Shown in pieces: positions 49,031 to 58,340 of a stretch of DNA of 64,000 bases. The position numbers and the translations under genes are program-made. Position 1 is the stretch's first letter, and every line of letters begins with the position of its first letter. The DNA lies in the NCBI GenBank assembly GCA_016744775.1, contig JADGDS010000002.1:372001-436000 (forward strand), in the 5' to 3' direction. Under the pieces are notes generated by a model, which had not been told where the DNA came from, did no database searches, and saw only the letters and a program-made list of their open reading frames with translations. Origin of the DNA: Candidatus Marithrix sp. (GTDB lineage Bacteria > Pseudomonadota > Gammaproteobacteria > Beggiatoales > Beggiatoaceae).

Positions 49031-49990
49031 TTATTTATTGTTAGTGAAATTTTTGTTATGAAACTGACTTTTATTCCAATCAATGAAATAATCAGGTCGT
49101 CGTTTGACTTCATCATAAATATGCGCGATATAAATACCAATCACGCCAAGGGCTATCATTAATAGACTGCCAATAATAAGAATCAGCAAGATAACAGTAG
49201 TAAATCCACTCACCGCGCTTCCTGTATATTTATAATATAAAGTTAGACTACCGATAATAAAACTTATAATAAAGCATAATACGCCCAAGAAAGTAATAAT
49301 TTGTAATGGAACCGTCGAGAAGCTAGTGATTGCAGTGAAGGAAAACTTGAGTAATTTTAAACGTGACCAAGCTGTGACACCATGCTGACGATCTGGTACC
49401 TCAAAGGGGATTTGTGCTGATGAAAAACCTAGCCAAGGAATGATACCCCGAAAAAAACGCTTTTTTTCTGACATGGTACAATATGCATCCACAACTTTGC
49501 GATCTAATAGTTTGAAATCGGAATGATTTTTAATATTCATTCCCGATAGAAGACCAAATAAACCGTAGAAGCTATGTCCCATTAAACGGGAGAAATAGGA
49601 TTCTTTACCACGACAAATTTTATAAGCTTCTACAACATCAATTCCTTGTAGCCAAAGAGAAATCATTTTTTCAATTAGTTGCGGCGGATGTTGTAAATCA
49701 CTATCCATTACTATGACAGCATCTGTATCGTTTTGTTGCAAGCCAGCATGAATAGCAGCTTCCTTACCAAAATTGCGATTGAAGCAAATAAAATTTAGCG
49801 TGTTATATCGTTCACACAATTTTTTGAGCTTTTCAACTGTATTATCTGTAGAACCATCATCTACAACTAGAACACTTATATTAATTTTTTTGATTTCTTT
49901 AATGTTTTCAAAAATAACCGGTAAATGCCTTTCAATAGCACCTTCTTCATTAAAGACTGGAATGACGATGGTTATAGTTTTTTTTATCAT
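49031..49990 (-). CDS. GT2 glycosyltransferase with two membrane helices (GtrB/DPM-like)
   Basis: 319 aa. The GT-A domain has TIVIPVFNEEGAIERHLP, VVDDGSTDNT and MDSDLQHPPQLI (the DXD region). Two C-terminal membrane helices (ITFLGVLCFIISFIIGSLTL and LLILIIGSLLMIALGVIGIY) end in RRPDYFI, as in GtrB and undecaprenyl-phosphate glycosyltransferases. It would load a sugar onto a polyprenyl phosphate. Its ATG overlaps the stop of the methyltransferase gene (ATGA), and it is 1 bp from the GT4-PIG-L gene. Confidence 0.93.
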   Translation of the reverse strand: MIKKTITIVIPVFNEEGAIERHLPVIFENIKEIKKINISVLVVDDGSTDNTVEKLKKLCERYNTLNFICFNRNFGKEAAIHAGLQQNDTDAVIVMDSDLQHPPQLIEKMISLWLQGIDVVEAYKICRGKESYFSRLMGHSFYGLFGLLSGMNIKNHSDFKLLDRKVVDAYCTMSEKKRFFRGIIPWLGFSSAQIPFEVPDRQHGVTAWSRLKLLKFSFTAITSFSTVPLQIITFLGVLCFIISFIIGSLTLYYKYTGSAVSGFTTVILLILIIGSLLMIALGVIGIYIAHIYDEVKRRPDYFIDWNKSQFHNKNFTNNK

Positions 49991-51576
49991 GGCTTACAAA
50001 AGCGTTCACATCTATCCAAAATAGGGTTTCTGCATTCGTAGAATTGATAAAGAGAAAGCTTGGCGGATATGCCAAAATAATCCATTTCTACCTTGGCAAA
50101 AAAATAGTTGAGTAAACTATTAATTTCTTTCCATGTATTAACATGTTCATACTTCATTAAAACACCATAGTCAAGCTGATATTTTAAACGAAATTCCAAG
50201 CCAGTAGATAGTTTCCATGCTAATTTCCACAATAATCCACCTTCCGAAGGAATAGCCATTCTAAGTACACCATTTGGTTTCAGAAACATAGCTATTTTAG
50301 CAATCATGTTTGGTAAATCACATAAATGTTCAAAGGTGGCAATGGAGATAATTCTATCATAGTTATATTCTAAAGGAATATCATTGAGATAATTAAACTT
50401 ATTTCTAATCAAATGGATAGCTTTGGAATTGCTATATAATTCAGTAAACGGTTCAACAATATCGTAAGGATATTTTATATTTTCAAACGCTAAATGATTC
50501 AGTGTGCCAGCACCCACTTCAAGCGTTTGATAATCGTCATTGATAAATTTCAGATCAGCGGCAACCTTTTTATGCATCCATTTTTCAAGTTGAGTAGCTA
50601 ATGAACTAGCTTTGGTGTTACCGCGCCGATTATTTTGATAATGTTCATTATAAATTTTTTGAAAAGACGCTGGGAGTGGCGATCTTTTTTTTGGAAATTG
50701 TGAAATAATATGGTCAATATGAGTTTGATCAAAACGGGCTGCGACGGCAAACATGGTAGCTGGCAGCCAAATATTGTACTTTGCCAACGATGCTGGTATA
50801 GAAAAACCTAATTTTTCGCCTATCATGCCCAAGGGATAGGCTTGCGGATAAGCTAATCGAGTGGTCTGAGTGGCACCGCAGCGGCGAAATAGTTCACTTA
50901 AGGTGTGATGATCATAATAAGTAACATGCTCCGGAATTTTAAATGAAGGCCACAGATTGCCTTGTAATTTTAACCAAAAACTATTCATTTGTGGGGCTGC
51001 GAATACCATCCAACCAGTTGGACTTAGATGTTCACGTAATTGTTTTACAAATTCTATTGGGTTATAAATATGCTCAATCACACCGGTTGCTACAATTAAA
51101 TCATAGCGTTGTTCAGTTGGCAAGGCATCTACTCCTCCTTGAATACCTTGATAGCCTAATTGTTGAACCCGTTTTAGGGCTTCGCTATCAAAATCAGTAC
51201 CGGTTAATGATTCAAACATAGGTTCTGCTTCTTCAAGCAAAAAACCATAACTACATCCTATTTCTAATAAATGCCCACCTGTCATATTTCGCCGTTTTAA
51301 TTGACCTAAAAATTTTCGGAAGGTTAATCTTAAGGCATTTTCTTGGTCAAAATAAGCACCTTGTTGTTGTGAATAACCAAATTCACCTCCACCTTTAAAA
51401 TAATCGGGATTGGCGTATGCTTTCAACATATCTGATTCAGATAAACGAGGTGATAGATACCAAAGTTTACAGTTTGTACATTCTACAACTTGATATGGAT
51501 CAAAAATAAATTTTTTCTTTTGATTAGGTTTATCTGTCCCACAGAGAGGACAGGCAGTATGTATTATCGTTCCCAT
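49987..51576 (-). CDS. Double SAM methyltransferase with N-terminal zinc ribbon
   Basis: 529 aa. An N-terminal zinc-ribbon (CPLCGTDKP ... CTNCKLWYLSPRL, four Cys) leads to a first class I methyltransferase (LLEIGCSYGFLLEEAEPMF, VIEHIYNPIEFVKQL). A second methyltransferase-like domain covers about 330-500 (YQTLEVGAGTLNHLAF, IATFEHLCDLPNMIAKIA). Two full methyltransferase domains in one chain suggest either two modifications of the same glycan or one inactive domain. It overlaps its neighbours by 4 and 13 bp in the glycan operon. Confidence 0.85.
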   Translation of the reverse strand: MGTIIHTACPLCGTDKPNQKKKFIFDPYQVVECTNCKLWYLSPRLSESDMLKAYANPDYFKGGGEFGYSQQQGAYFDQENALRLTFRKFLGQLKRRNMTGGHLLEIGCSYGFLLEEAEPMFESLTGTDFDSEALKRVQQLGYQGIQGGVDALPTEQRYDLIVATGVIEHIYNPIEFVKQLREHLSPTGWMVFAAPQMNSFWLKLQGNLWPSFKIPEHVTYYDHHTLSELFRRCGATQTTRLAYPQAYPLGMIGEKLGFSIPASLAKYNIWLPATMFAVAARFDQTHIDHIISQFPKKRSPLPASFQKIYNEHYQNNRRGNTKASSLATQLEKWMHKKVAADLKFINDDYQTLEVGAGTLNHLAFENIKYPYDIVEPFTELYSNSKAIHLIRNKFNYLNDIPLEYNYDRIISIATFEHLCDLPNMIAKIAMFLKPNGVLRMAIPSEGGLLWKLAWKLSTGLEFRLKYQLDYGVLMKYEHVNTWKEINSLLNYFFAKVEMDYFGISAKLSLYQFYECRNPILDRCERFCKP

Positions 51577-53246
51577 ATTAATTCTACATTTCCTTGAGTA
51601 TTTTTCTTTGCTGGATCTAATCTTAAAATAGGTGAATAAGTATGCCAGCCTTCAGGTGATACATATTTGACAACAACATATAATGTTTTAGATAAATCAT
51701 AGAAAAGAGATCCTTGGGTTGGTAAATTTATCACGGGTGCCCCATCTCTCATATTTGGTAAAGTACTACTTGGAATTGCGTAATATTGGCCTTCTTTATA
51801 GGGTCCTAGTTGCCAATGTAAAGTATGATCATCCCTGCTAATTTTAACCGTTAATGCTACATCAGGCTTACCACAATCTAGGGCAGCTTGATTAAGCTTA
51901 GAAGACTGAAGATGACCTTGCATAAATTGATAAATTTTATCAGATGATTGAGGCTGACATGCGCATAAATCATAACAAACTCCTACTCCTTTAGGTAACT
52001 TCAGAATATGTTCCCTCAGCCATTGTAAAGACTGATAGTAGCCATCGCCACCGGGAGGTAGTGGGTTAAGTAGTAAATCGTTTACATTTTCTCCAGTTAG
52101 CACAAATTCTCCTTCTATTCTATATCGTTTCACTGATTCAGTTGGTAAAATTACAGCTGGACCAATTTCTACCGATTTTATACCTACGGCAAACATACTC
52201 AATCCTAATCCTAATGCAATGTAATTCCATTGTTTTTTCAAAAAAAAGCGTAAACAAAAGGCTACACTTAGAGATAACATAAAATAAGGTAAAAATAAAT
52301 AACGTGAAGTTAATATAGATAACACTGGTATAATTGGTAAGAGCATCACAGCTAACCATAGCAAGACAGCAAACAATTGAATCCATTTAATATCTTTTAA
52401 GTATTTTAAAAAAATTAATAAGTAAATTAAGGAGATTAAAAGTATTATTAATAACTGCCAAGAGTGCTGCCAGCCTAGAACTTCAGCCACACGGCTTGGT
52501 AAAGCCAAGATATGATCCCATTCTAACTTTGGAGCAAGACTATAACCGGTGAGTAGAGAACTTGGTTTAAGCATGTAAATACGCCACAGCACATAAATAC
52601 CAGCCATTACTAAAAAGGGAATTAACATTTTCACACGTTGAATCCAATTTCCGACCAGCAACCACGGTAAAACTACTACTAATGGCACATAAATTTCTTT
52701 CGCTGTTGTTGCCAGTAAATAAAAAATACCACCAAAAATAGCCCATTTTAGTTTATCTGTTTCTATCGCCTTTATATAAAATAAAATAGCTAGAAGACTT
52801 AAGCCTAAACCTTCTAAATAGTGCCTAGTCATTAAAAATTGGGCAATATAAGCACTTGGTATTGAAGCTACAAAAAGACTTAAAGTTAAACTAGACACCA
52901 ACTGTGAAAAAAATCGGTTTAAGACAAAATATGCAATGATTAGCACCATCGTAAAAGATAATAAATGATGCCAATAATAGCCTAAAGGTTCTAAACCAAA
53001 AAAATGCCAATCAATACCCAAGGATAAGATCACCCAAGGTGTCAGATTAGCTGAACTTAAACTTCTCCATATTTCGCTTTGATAAAAGTGTGAAATAATG
53101 CCGTGTTCCGCAATACTTTGTAATAACGCAGGATCATCTGCTAACCACCATGTTTGCAAAACACTGTTATATAATATCCACATTAAGGCAATAGGAATAA
53201 TAATGGCGACACCATGTCTTAAAAAAAATAATAAATTTTTATTCAT
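51564..53246 (-). CDS. Polytopic membrane protein, putative GT-C-type glycosyltransferase
   Basis: 560 aa with about 10-12 membrane helices to residue 360. The first loop contains TWWLADDPALLQSI, an acidic DD motif as in GT-C enzymes, and HHLLSFTMVLIIAYFVLNRF follows. A soluble beta-rich C-terminal domain (about 370-560) includes a Cys-rich stretch (GVCYDLCACQ). It probably transfers a sugar from a polyprenyl-phosphate donor in the periplasm, possibly the one charged by the GT2 enzyme of the same operon. The family is not named with certainty. Confidence 0.7.
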   Translation of the reverse strand: MNKNLLFFLRHGVAIIIPIALMWILYNSVLQTWWLADDPALLQSIAEHGIISHFYQSEIWRSLSSANLTPWVILSLGIDWHFFGLEPLGYYWHHLLSFTMVLIIAYFVLNRFFSQLVSSLTLSLFVASIPSAYIAQFLMTRHYLEGLGLSLLAILFYIKAIETDKLKWAIFGGIFYLLATTAKEIYVPLVVVLPWLLVGNWIQRVKMLIPFLVMAGIYVLWRIYMLKPSSLLTGYSLAPKLEWDHILALPSRVAEVLGWQHSWQLLIILLISLIYLLIFLKYLKDIKWIQLFAVLLWLAVMLLPIIPVLSILTSRYLFLPYFMLSLSVAFCLRFFLKKQWNYIALGLGLSMFAVGIKSVEIGPAVILPTESVKRYRIEGEFVLTGENVNDLLLNPLPPGGDGYYQSLQWLREHILKLPKGVGVCYDLCACQPQSSDKIYQFMQGHLQSSKLNQAALDCGKPDVALTVKISRDDHTLHWQLGPYKEGQYYAIPSSTLPNMRDGAPVINLPTQGSLFYDLSKTLYVVVKYVSPEGWHTYSPILRLDPAKKNTQGNVELIWER

Positions 53247-54280
53247 AAAGTTACTGTTTTTGATAATTTTCTACCTAATATACGAGCAGGATTTTCAATG
53301 GTGTAATAAAATATTAAGGTTATCATTATAGTAATAGATAAACATAATAAATAGCCAGTTAATCCGCTTAACTGATAGTTAAAATGGTTAAAAATTTGTG
53401 GAGTTAAATTGTGAAATAAATAAACGCCATAACTTATATTTCCCATAAAAATATATACATTATTAAAAATAGATTTACTATTTATAATAAATAAAAATGG
53501 AAATAAAAGAATAGCATAACTAATAGCACACCAGAAACGGAAATATGATTTAAACAATAAATTACCATTAGTAATTTGTTCAATATCATGTGATAGAAAG
53601 AATAAATTTAAGCCATATAATAATATTATAGCTGCAATAATAATTAACAGATGAAATATAAGAGGTATTTTTTTATCTTTATATTTCGCATAAAGTTTAA
53701 ATAATAAAATTCCAAGCAGAAATTCAATTAAAAAACCGGGTAAATGAGCATTTAAAATGGCTGAGAGGTTGAGATTTGAGAAATCTGTCTGAAAACTAAG
53801 GATAGTTTTTAATAAAATTGCAAAAATAAATATTTTTCCCAAAAAATATTTATTTTTGACTGAAGCTATAACAAGAAACGGTACTAATAAATAGAATTCT
53901 GCTTCAATGGGAAGAGTCCAATAGGCTGTATTGAAGAAATTTAGCTCTTCTACTGAGTGGGTTGTGTGTAGAAAAAATAAATGATCAATAAAAAATGTAA
54001 ATTTTTGTGGATCGTCTGGTGCAAATCCGTAATATAATAACAGTGAAAAGAAATATAACGGATATATTCTAAAAAACCTTCTTATTAAGTAAGGTTTGAT
54101 AGCTATATTGCCAGATAAAATGAGAGGCGCAAATACAAAACCACTAATAATAAAGAATAAATCTACGCCAGTTTGTAAAAAATTAAGAAAACTCAATTCT
54201 GAAGTAAAAAAGTATGCATAGTGTGATGTTAATACCATGAACGCCGCTATGCCACGAAATAGCTCTATTGCTGGGTGCAT
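53243..54280 (-). CDS. Acyltransferase 3 family membrane protein (OafA-like)
   Basis: 345 aa with about ten membrane helices. It starts with IELFRGIAAFMVLTSHYAYF, the RG...H motif of acyltransferase-3 proteins, then GVDLFFIISGFVF and RRFFRIYPLYFF. Such proteins O-acetylate surface polysaccharides. It is first in the minus-strand operon 54280-47053 and overlaps the next gene by 4 bp. The operon promoter should lie in the 75-bp gap to the divergent gene at 54356. Confidence 0.92.
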   Translation of the reverse strand: MHPAIELFRGIAAFMVLTSHYAYFFTSELSFLNFLQTGVDLFFIISGFVFAPLILSGNIAIKPYLIRRFFRIYPLYFFSLLLYYGFAPDDPQKFTFFIDHLFFLHTTHSVEELNFFNTAYWTLPIEAEFYLLVPFLVIASVKNKYFLGKIFIFAILLKTILSFQTDFSNLNLSAILNAHLPGFLIEFLLGILLFKLYAKYKDKKIPLIFHLLIIIAAIILLYGLNLFFLSHDIEQITNGNLLFKSYFRFWCAISYAILLFPFLFIINSKSIFNNVYIFMGNISYGVYLFHNLTPQIFNHFNYQLSGLTGYLLCLSITIMITLIFYYTIENPARILGRKLSKTVTL

Positions 54281-54355
54281 AATAATTACTAGTTTTTATA
54301 AAGGTTTTTATATATAATTGAAATGTTTTTTTATAAAATATCAGGATAACATATT

Positions 54356-54628
54356 ATGAAGACTTTAATTATATTCAGCTTATTATTGACTGTTTCTAGT
54401 GCCGCTTATTCTTATGGTTATTATGGTGGTGGTATTCAGTCTATGCCTCAGCCTGATCAATATCCTAATTATGATCAATATCAACAGGCGTTGCAAATTT
54501 GGAAGGGTGTGGCTGTTAAGCGGCAAAATCAGGTTTTTGTTGAGCCTATGCCTCAACCTTATCAATATCCTAATTATGATCAATATCAACAGGCTTTGAG
54601 CTTGTGGCAACAGGTTTATGGAAATTAA
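54356..54628 (+). CDS. Small secreted protein with a Tyr/Gln-rich internal duplication
   Basis: 90 aa. The signal peptide is about residues 1-20 (KTLIIFSLLLTVSSAAYS). The mature part holds two copies of a unit MPQPxQYPNYDQYQQAL about 36 aa apart, nearly identical in DNA as well. AGGA lies about 11 nt before the ATG. No family is recognised. The Y/Q/P-rich repeats recall matrix or sheath peptides. Confidence 0.65.
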   Translation: MKTLIIFSLLLTVSSAAYSYGYYGGGIQSMPQPDQYPNYDQYQQALQIWKGVAVKRQNQVFVEPMPQPYQYPNYDQYQQALSLWQQVYGN

Positions 54629-54643
54629 TAGGAAAACATAATA

Positions 54644-54874
54644 ATGCAAGCTATAGAATTTACTTGTGAAGCACAGAATGGAATCATTTCTATTCCTGAA
54701 AATTATCAGGATTGGTTTAAAAGAAAATCTATAAAGGTTATTTTGTTGGCAGCAGAACATGAAAATAATGAAAAAACTATGAAAAATGCTGATTTAAATA
54801 GTTTTATGGGGGTTATGCAGTTGACAGAGGATCCGCTTGAGTTTCAAAATTCCATACGAAGTGAGTGGTTGTGA
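54644..54874 (+). CDS. Putative VapB-like antitoxin
   Basis: 76 aa. The N-terminal half (MQAIEFTCEAQNGIISIPEN) resembles the beta-rich DNA-binding part of short antitoxins, with hydrophobic KVILLAAEH after it. The C-terminal half (EDPLEFQNSIRSEW) is likely the toxin-binding tail. The stop overlaps the GTG start of the PIN gene (GTGA at 54871-54874), the usual coupling of VapBC pairs. Confidence 0.8.
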   Translation: MQAIEFTCEAQNGIISIPENYQDWFKRKSIKVILLAAEHENNEKTMKNADLNSFMGVMQLTEDPLEFQNSIRSEWL

Positions 54875-55236
54875 ATAAGTTTTTGTTAGATACTAATATC
54901 ATTTTATATTTACTTGGTGGGCGTTTAGCTGAACATCTGCCTATCGGTGATTATTATGTTTCTGTAATCACAGAAATAGAATTGCTTTCTTATCCTAATC
55001 TGGATGCCAAAACAGAAGAAAATATTAGATCTTTTTTGGCACAATTAAAATTAATAAATTTAAATAATGCAATTAAGACAAAAGCAATTCAATTACGCCG
55101 TGAGTATAAAATTAAATTACCTGATGCGATCATTGTAGCAACAGCTTTGATATTAAATGTTCCTTTATTAAGTAATGATTTACGTCTTAATAAGATTTCA
55201 GATTTAGATTGCAGACAGTTGAAATTGCTTAGTTAG
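54871..55236 (+). CDS. PIN-domain toxin (VapC-like)
   Basis: 121 aa from the GTG at 54871, within GTGA. PIN motifs are NKFLLDTNIILYLLGG (first Asp), SVITEIELLSYP (Glu) and IKLPDAIIVATAL with LLSNDLRL (later Asp residues), all expected catalytic positions. VapC toxins are metal-dependent RNases that cut tRNA or rRNA. Its 3' end overlaps the convergent AAA ATPase gene by 8 bp. Confidence 0.9.
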   Translation: MNKFLLDTNIILYLLGGRLAEHLPIGDYYVSVITEIELLSYPNLDAKTEENIRSFLAQLKLINLNNAIKTKAIQLRREYKIKLPDAIIVATALILNVPLLSNDLRLNKISDLDCRQLKLLS

Positions 55237-56365
55237 CTATTCCATTTTGATAGTCTGGCAGTTGTAGTAGTTGTAGAAATTTGTCCAAACTTGATGTTGT
55301 TTCTATTGGTGAAATGTCATGCACTGGTGTTACTGTTACTTGCCCTCCATTTCTTTTTACTATTTTCCATGTTTTGTCTGGTATGTTGTTTATTATGTAT
55401 GGATGGTGGCTTGTTAGTATCACTTGTAAGTGTGATGTTTTGCTAAGTAGGAATTTTGTTAAGCCGGGCATACAGTTGGTTCCTAAGCCGCTTTCTAGTT
55501 CGTCTATTATTATTACGCTGCCTTTAGGTGCTAAGGATATTTCTGTTAGGTGTATTATGGTACGAAACATTCCGGCTGACATTTCCCATTGGGCTATCCA
55601 TTTGGGTGATGTTTTTTCTTTGAGATTAAACACATATTCATAAACTCCCCCATTGTTTTTGCTAATTTCTATTTTTATGTCTTCTACTGAACCAAAAATT
55701 TTTGTAAATAGATTTTTTATTTTTGTAAATTCTTCTGAATAGCGTTGTTGTAAGCGGTAGGCTTTTACTATTGTTGGTAGTTTAGTGCTTTGTTCTTTAA
55801 ATTGCTCTATAGATTCTGATGTTTCAGTTAGATTCGGCTCTTGTGGATTGATACGTGTGCCAAAGTGTTTTTCTTGTAATATATCACTGAATATAAACTT
55901 TTGAAATATTTGATAAATAGGCTTTATTAATTCAATTTTAGATAATAAATTTATTGCACAATCTTGTTTTTCAAAGATTGGTATGTCGTTATTGTTTAGT
56001 TGAAATTCGGTTGTAGAACGTTTTAAGAGTGTAGTAGTTTTGTCTCCAGATGTTTTAATAATTTGTTCTGAGGCAATAATAGGTATTTTAGTTCCATAAG
56101 TATATGGTATATTAGATTTAATTAACGCGCTTTCAAATTGCCATTCATATAGTTCACCATTGGTGCTAAAACCGATTGTCCAAGTTTCACCGTTCAGTTT
56201 ATAATCTCCACCTGTCGCTACACGAGATACGAATTCTAGCGCGTTGAGAATTTTTGTTTTGCCTACACCGGAAATACCTACTAATAGGTTAAAGTTATCT
56301 AAATTAATTTGTTTAAGATGCCAGTTTTCCGAGTGGTTAGAAAAGCTAAAATGAGTTATTGACAT
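55229..56365 (-). CDS. AAA/ABC-type ATPase (OLD/RecF-like), stand-alone
   Basis: 378 aa. Walker A is LVGISGVGKTKILNAL near residue 30. The C-terminal part has MSAGMFRTIIHLTEI, a degenerate ABC signature, then Walker B SVIIIDELESGLG and the switch His in QVILTSHHPYIINNI. This is the AAA_21/AAA_15 group, often found with nucleases in phage defence (OLD, RloA, Septu-like). No TOPRIM or nuclease domain is fused and no nuclease gene is adjacent, so a defence role is only possible. It lies beside a VapBC-like pair. Confidence 0.85.
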   Translation of the reverse strand: MSITHFSFSNHSENWHLKQINLDNFNLLVGISGVGKTKILNALEFVSRVATGGDYKLNGETWTIGFSTNGELYEWQFESALIKSNIPYTYGTKIPIIASEQIIKTSGDKTTTLLKRSTTEFQLNNNDIPIFEKQDCAINLLSKIELIKPIYQIFQKFIFSDILQEKHFGTRINPQEPNLTETSESIEQFKEQSTKLPTIVKAYRLQQRYSEEFTKIKNLFTKIFGSVEDIKIEISKNNGGVYEYVFNLKEKTSPKWIAQWEMSAGMFRTIIHLTEISLAPKGSVIIIDELESGLGTNCMPGLTKFLLSKTSHLQVILTSHHPYIINNIPDKTWKIVKRNGGQVTVTPVHDISPIETTSSLDKFLQLLQLPDYQNGIAN

Positions 56366-56377
56366 AATATTAATAAT

Positions 56378-56472
56378 ATATGTAGGGTGGGTAGAGCGAC
56401 AGCGAAACCCACCGTTGTTATAAATTTCAACGATTTGGTGGGTTTCGCTGTCGCTCTACCCACCCTACATAT
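56378..56472. repeat. 36-bp perfect inverted repeat (MITE/REP-like palindrome)
   Basis: Arms 56378-56413 and 56437-56472 are perfect complements containing TGTAGGGTGGGTAGAGCGAC and GCGAAACCCACC. The 23-nt loop can also pair partly (CGTTG/CAACG). It fills the gap between the AAA gene start and the ilvD end, both on the minus strand. It is probably a dispersed non-autonomous element; no second copy is in the window. It may terminate or stabilise transcripts. Confidence 0.85.
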
Positions 56473-56502
56473 CTGACGAAAGAAAGCCCAACAATTTACA
56501 AA

Positions 56503-58185
56503 TTATTCGTCGGTAACGCAACCTTCTGAGGCGTTTTTTACATTTTTTATGTATTTATATAATGTGCCTCGTATGGCTTTGTAAGCTGGCATTGTCCATT
56601 GGGCGCGACGTTCTGCCATTTGTTGTTTATTTATATCGACGCTTAGTTGTTTGCTTTCTGCGTCAATTGTTATTATATCACCATCTTTTACTAGGGCTAT
56701 TGGTCCACCTTCTTGCGCTTCTGGTACTATGTGTCCTACAATAAATCCATGTGAGCCGCCTGAGAAGCGTCCGTCTGTAAGTAGGGCAACGTCGTTGGCT
56801 AGTCCAGCTCCTACTATTGCTGAGGTTGGGGTCAACATTTCTGGCATTCCGGGTCCACCTTTTGGCCCTTCGTAACGAATTATTACTACGTCACCTTTGA
56901 CAATTTTTTTGTTTTCTAATGCACTTAGCATATCTTCTTCACAATCATAGACTTTGGCTGGCCCTGTAAAGCTTAAACCTTCTTTGCCGGTGATTTTTGC
57001 TACTGATCCTTCTGGTGCAAGGTTGCCTTTGAGGATTTGAATGTGTCCAGTTGCTTTTATAGGATTTTCTAATGTATGAATAACTTTTTGTTCTGGGCTT
57101 AAGCTGGGTAAATCAGCTAAGTTTTCTGCTATGGTTTTACCTGTAACAGTTAAGCAGTTTCCATTAATTAATCCTTGTTCTAATAGGTATTTCATTACTG
57201 CCGGTGTGCCGCCAATGTTATGGACATCTTCCATAACATATTTTCCACTTGGTTTTAAGTCTGCTAAAAATGGTATGCGATCACTTACTTTTTGAAAGTC
57301 ATCAATTGTTAGTGCAACATTAACCGCTCTTGCCATCGCGATTAGGTGTAATACTGCATTGGTAGAACCGCCTAATGCCATTATTATTACTATAGCATTT
57401 TCAAATGCAGCGCGAGTCATAATATCACGAGGTTTGATGTCTTGTTCTAATAAGTTACGAATTGCTGCGCCGGCTCTAAAACATTCATCTAATTTGCCGG
57501 GATCAACGGCTGGTGTTGATGAACTGTAGGGTAAGCTCATGCCTAGTGCTTCAATTGCTGATGCCATTGTGTTGGCGGTGTACATACCGCCACAGGCTCC
57601 TGCGCCGGGGCATGAGTGTTTTACTATGTCTTGACGTTGTTCTTCGTTTATGTTATCTGTAATATATTGTCCATAGGATTGAAAAGCTGATACAATATCT
57701 AGGGTATTATTGTCTTTGTCATGCCCGGGTTTGATGGTGCCACCATAAATCATTAGAGATGGGCGATTGAGTCTGCCCATTGCAATAATACAACCGGGCA
57801 TATTTTTGTCGCAACCGGGTAGAGATATATTGGCATCATACCATTGGGCACCCATTATGGTTTCGATAGAATCTGCTATTATATCGCGCGATTGTAAGGA
57901 GTAACTCATGCCGCTTGTACCCATTGAAATACCATCACTAACACCAATGGTATTAAATCGCATTCCTACCAAATCAGCGGCAATAACGCCTTCTTTAACT
58001 TTGGCGGCTAAATCCATGAGGTGCATGTTACATGTATTACCTTCATACCAAACACTGCCAATTCCAATTTGGGCTTTATTCATGTCATCTTCGGTTAAGC
58101 CAGTGCCGTAGAGCATGGCTTGAGATGCGCCTTGTGATTTAGTTTGAGTGATTTTGGAGCTTATTTTATTTAGTTTTGTTGTCAT
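56503..58185 (-). CDS. ilvD: Dihydroxy-acid dehydratase
   Basis: 560 aa. It makes 2-keto acids in valine, leucine and isoleucine synthesis. Signatures include [18 protein letters not shown] and [17 protein letters not shown] (Fe-S cysteines), and [16 protein letters not shown] near the C-terminus. Length matches the 555-570 aa group. No other ilv genes are nearby. The start codon is 18 nt from a REP palindrome (58204-58221) with an A-rich linker and GAACGAGA as the only Shine-Dalgarno-like sequence. Confidence 0.96.
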   Translation of the reverse strand: MTTKLNKISSKITQTKSQGASQAMLYGTGLTEDDMNKAQIGIGSVWYEGNTCNMHLMDLAAKVKEGVIAADLVGMRFNTIGVSDGISMGTSGMSYSLQSRDIIADSIETIMGAQWYDANISLPGCDKNMPGCIIAMGRLNRPSLMIYGGTIKPGHDKDNNTLDIVSAFQSYGQYITDNINEEQRQDIVKHSCPGAGACGGMYTANTMASAIEALGMSLPYSSSTPAVDPGKLDECFRAGAAIRNLLEQDIKPRDIMTRAAFENAIVIIMALGGSTNAVLHLIAMARAVNVALTIDDFQKVSDRIPFLADLKPSGKYVMEDVHNIGGTPAVMKYLLEQGLINGNCLTVTGKTIAENLADLPSLSPEQKVIHTLENPIKATGHIQILKGNLAPEGSVAKITGKEGLSFTGPAKVYDCEEDMLSALENKKIVKGDVVIIRYEGPKGGPGMPEMLTPTSAIVGAGLANDVALLTDGRFSGGSHGFIVGHIVPEAQEGGPIALVKDGDIITIDAESKQLSVDINKQQMAERRAQWTMPAYKAIRGTLYKYIKNVKNASEGCVTDE

Positions 58186-58196
58186 TTATATTTTTT

Positions 58197-58311
58197 TCTC
58201 GTTCCCACGCTCCAGCGTGGGAATGCGTGCTTCGGCGCTCTCGCGCCGAGTAAATACTTGACGCTGGAGCGTCTCGACATGCGTTACCACGCTGGAGCGT
58301 GGGAACGAGAA
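58197..58311. repeat. REP cluster F (two units, inverted)
   Basis: Unit 58197-58251 begins CTCGTTCCCACGCTCCAGCG and ends in the variant stem GGCGCTCTCGCGCC. Unit 58257-58311 is opposite. The cluster separates the divergent ilvD and dprA-like genes and so sits in both 5' regions. Confidence 0.92.
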
Positions 58312-58340
58312 ATTAGTGATTGATTGATTTATTTTAACAA

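Noticed and set aside
54383..54760. Antisense and alternative-frame proteins over the small repeat gene
   Set aside because: They mirror the MPQP repeat; the plus-strand frame has the signal peptide and Shine-Dalgarno.
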